Of a stretch of DNA of 64,000 nucleotides, positions 62,222-64,000 are shown one piece after another (position 1 is the first letter of the stretch; each line of letters opens with the position of its first letter). Under the pieces are notes generated by a model. That model was not told where the DNA came from. It ran no database searches and worked only from the letters and a program-made list of their open reading frames with translations. The position numbers and the translations under genes were made by a program. The stretch is from Ophioderma brevispina. Its lineage: Eukaryota; Echinodermata; Ophiuroidea; Amphilepidida; Ophiodermatidae. The DNA lies in contig JAMKCH010041501.1 of NCBI GenBank assembly GCA_023653785.1, forward strand, positions 1-64,000, read 5' to 3'.

Positions 62222-64000
62222 CATGTAGAAAAAATTATAGTTCCATTATCAGCCATCTAATTGACATAGATTAATGATATACATTAAAAGATGATCATTG
62301 AAATATCAATATAATTGAATGCAACCCGATTACACTTCATTTGATTTTATTAGGATATAAATTTATTTTCCTTCAAATTCCAATAACGAAAAAGTAGGTG
62401 TAATATGGAGAAAATTATCATTCTGCATTCTCAATAAATACCACTTTGATAATCAGGAAATTGGGCAATTTGAATATTGAAATTCAACGTAAGAATTCTT
62501 TGAAATACCAAGTTACACCATTTGAGCACCGCAGTAGTAAAAATGCGGTTTTAAAACTGCATCTTAACAAAAATGGCTGGTTTTTTTAGTCATAGAAGTT
62601 TCAGGTATACTGTAGACATCCTAGTGTGGGAATGTCAATCATTTCAAATGTACCAAATAGACACTCCGGAAAGTCGTTTTGATGTTAAGATTTGTAGCAA
62701 CATCATTGACTCTAATTGAACAATATACTTTCCTATAGTTTTCGTTTTATTGAGAAATTTAAATGATTTTTCGTCAAAACGCCTCGTAAAATTAATACAA
62801 ATAAAAATGACTCGATAGTAAGATAAAGCTTTTTCTAGATAAGATCGTTGATCTGTGATTCTTTTTATCTGCAAAAGTATTAAACGATACACATTCAAGC
62901 ATAAACGATAAATCACAACTTCTTCCCTTTAACGTTTAGGTAGTAGTACTATTATGTCACAATATTCACAAACCAGGGGTTTCCATGTTTTAAACATACA
63001 CTTGGATGTCCTAGTGTACTTACACATGTAGGCCATGCTCACGTTGGAAAATACAGCAAAATACTGTAAAATTTTATGTTCAAATTTACCAGGCATATAA
63101 AACGACTACAACGGGAGATTTATTCGATTTTTTTCGAGTATCAACATTATCGTACATTATTATGAATTTTCAATTATACTATTAAGTACTCAAAGTTAGG
63201 AAAAATACTAGACATTTTACAAGAAATTCTGGCAGCAATTATGATACAAAAACCCGTAAAAATACAGCTTTACAGGTTTCCATTCAAATTACATATTATT
63301 AGCTTGATGTAATATATTTGTACATTAATTATTTAAGTATTGATCAATCAATTCTATTACAAAATATAAAAATAGAACCTCAATCAGCCTCTTTTCTAAC
63401 TTCATTTGCTATTTTGCTGGAAGAGATGATGACGGTAGAAAATCATACAAAAGCATAGTCATTTCTAGCGCCCTCCAGCAAAGATGTTCACATGTTCAAT
63501 ACCACTGTATGAGGCGATCGATCGGACTCTTTTTGAGGACGCCAAAACAGGCGGATACCATTCGTCTCTTGACATACCCCACAGAGGACGTTTTTTTGTT
63601 TTTGCAAAACAGACCAATCGCTATTTTGACAAGGAAACAAAGCTTAAGTGAACGCGTTCTGTCCAAAATGAAGAACGTTTCAATGCCACAATGTACACAT
63701 TAAAAGTCATTTTCCTAATAATGTTTCAAACTTTAGATATGCAAGTTCATAATTCTCTAAAACTTCAATCGCGATATCTCGAAAATGTGACTTTTGGGTC
63801 GATTGGCCTGTTTGGAAGATACGTGACGAGATGCATACACCGAAGCCGTATGTGATATATATCTCTTGAGCCGCGGTCGATGCAGTGACCACGGGTAAAG
63901 CTGTCCACAAAACTTGTAATTTGACCCGGATTTGTGACCCCGGAATGTAGGGGTTTTTGGAAAGTGCATAGTACAACTTAGTTTCCATGTTTTTGACAAG
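62222..64000. other. No gene recognised
   Basis: AT-rich flank. The 90-aa minus ORF at 62644-62916 and overlapping minus ORFs at 63707-63999 have no recognisable domain; part of the latter is the repeat shared with 59705-59760. Confidence 0.5.

Overview
The window is animal genomic DNA: AT-rich, with short exons between GT/AG introns, many foldback and terminal-inverted-repeat elements, LINE remnants and microsatellites, and no prokaryotic gene organisation. The one recognisable gene is an ABC transporter of subfamily C, closest to the sulfonylurea receptors (SUR; ABCC8/ABCC9). An invertebrate deuterostome such as an echinoderm is my best guess for the source. That guess rests on the SUR-like gene and the repeat style, and it is an inference.

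Layout on the minus strand, so the gene reads from right to left. Positions 54.2-64 kb are 5' flank with minisatellite and dispersed repeats. The first coding exon (53529-54189) carries the N-terminal TMD0. L0, TMD1 and NBD1 follow between 50.8 and 36.7 kb; Walker A, Q-loop, signature, Walker B and H-loop can all be read. The linker and first TMD2 helix lie at 35.2-27.2 kb, and the rest of TMD2 at 23.8-17.6 kb. I find no NBD2 exons in the remaining 17.6 kb.

The most notable region is 23.7-37.8 kb. Here part of the gene and an embedded LINE were rearranged by nested, nearly identical tandem duplications. One TMD2 exon is present three times and the two preceding exons (Walker B/H-loop and linker) twice. 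Four copies of the 3' part of the LINE share one 3' terminus. In one copy that terminus touches an exon and appears to supply its splice acceptor. In two others it is followed by a 21-nt poly(A). The three-exon block is 564 nt (188 codons) with compatible phases, so the duplication could be spliced in frame.

The gene also shows damage or assembly error: an extra base in the TMD0 exon, two exon joins whose phases do not match, an in-frame TGA in TMD2, at least three short coding segments that I could not locate, and the missing NBD2. It is either a decaying or truncated paralogue, or a real gene in a noisy, partly mis-assembled long-read region.

The left 17.6 kb and right 9.8 kb hold no gene that I recognise. 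They contain MITE-like elements, a decayed second LINE (about 12.8-13.7 kb), a tRNA-like SINE remnant and low-complexity tracts. I saw no CRISPR array, rRNA or intact tRNA.
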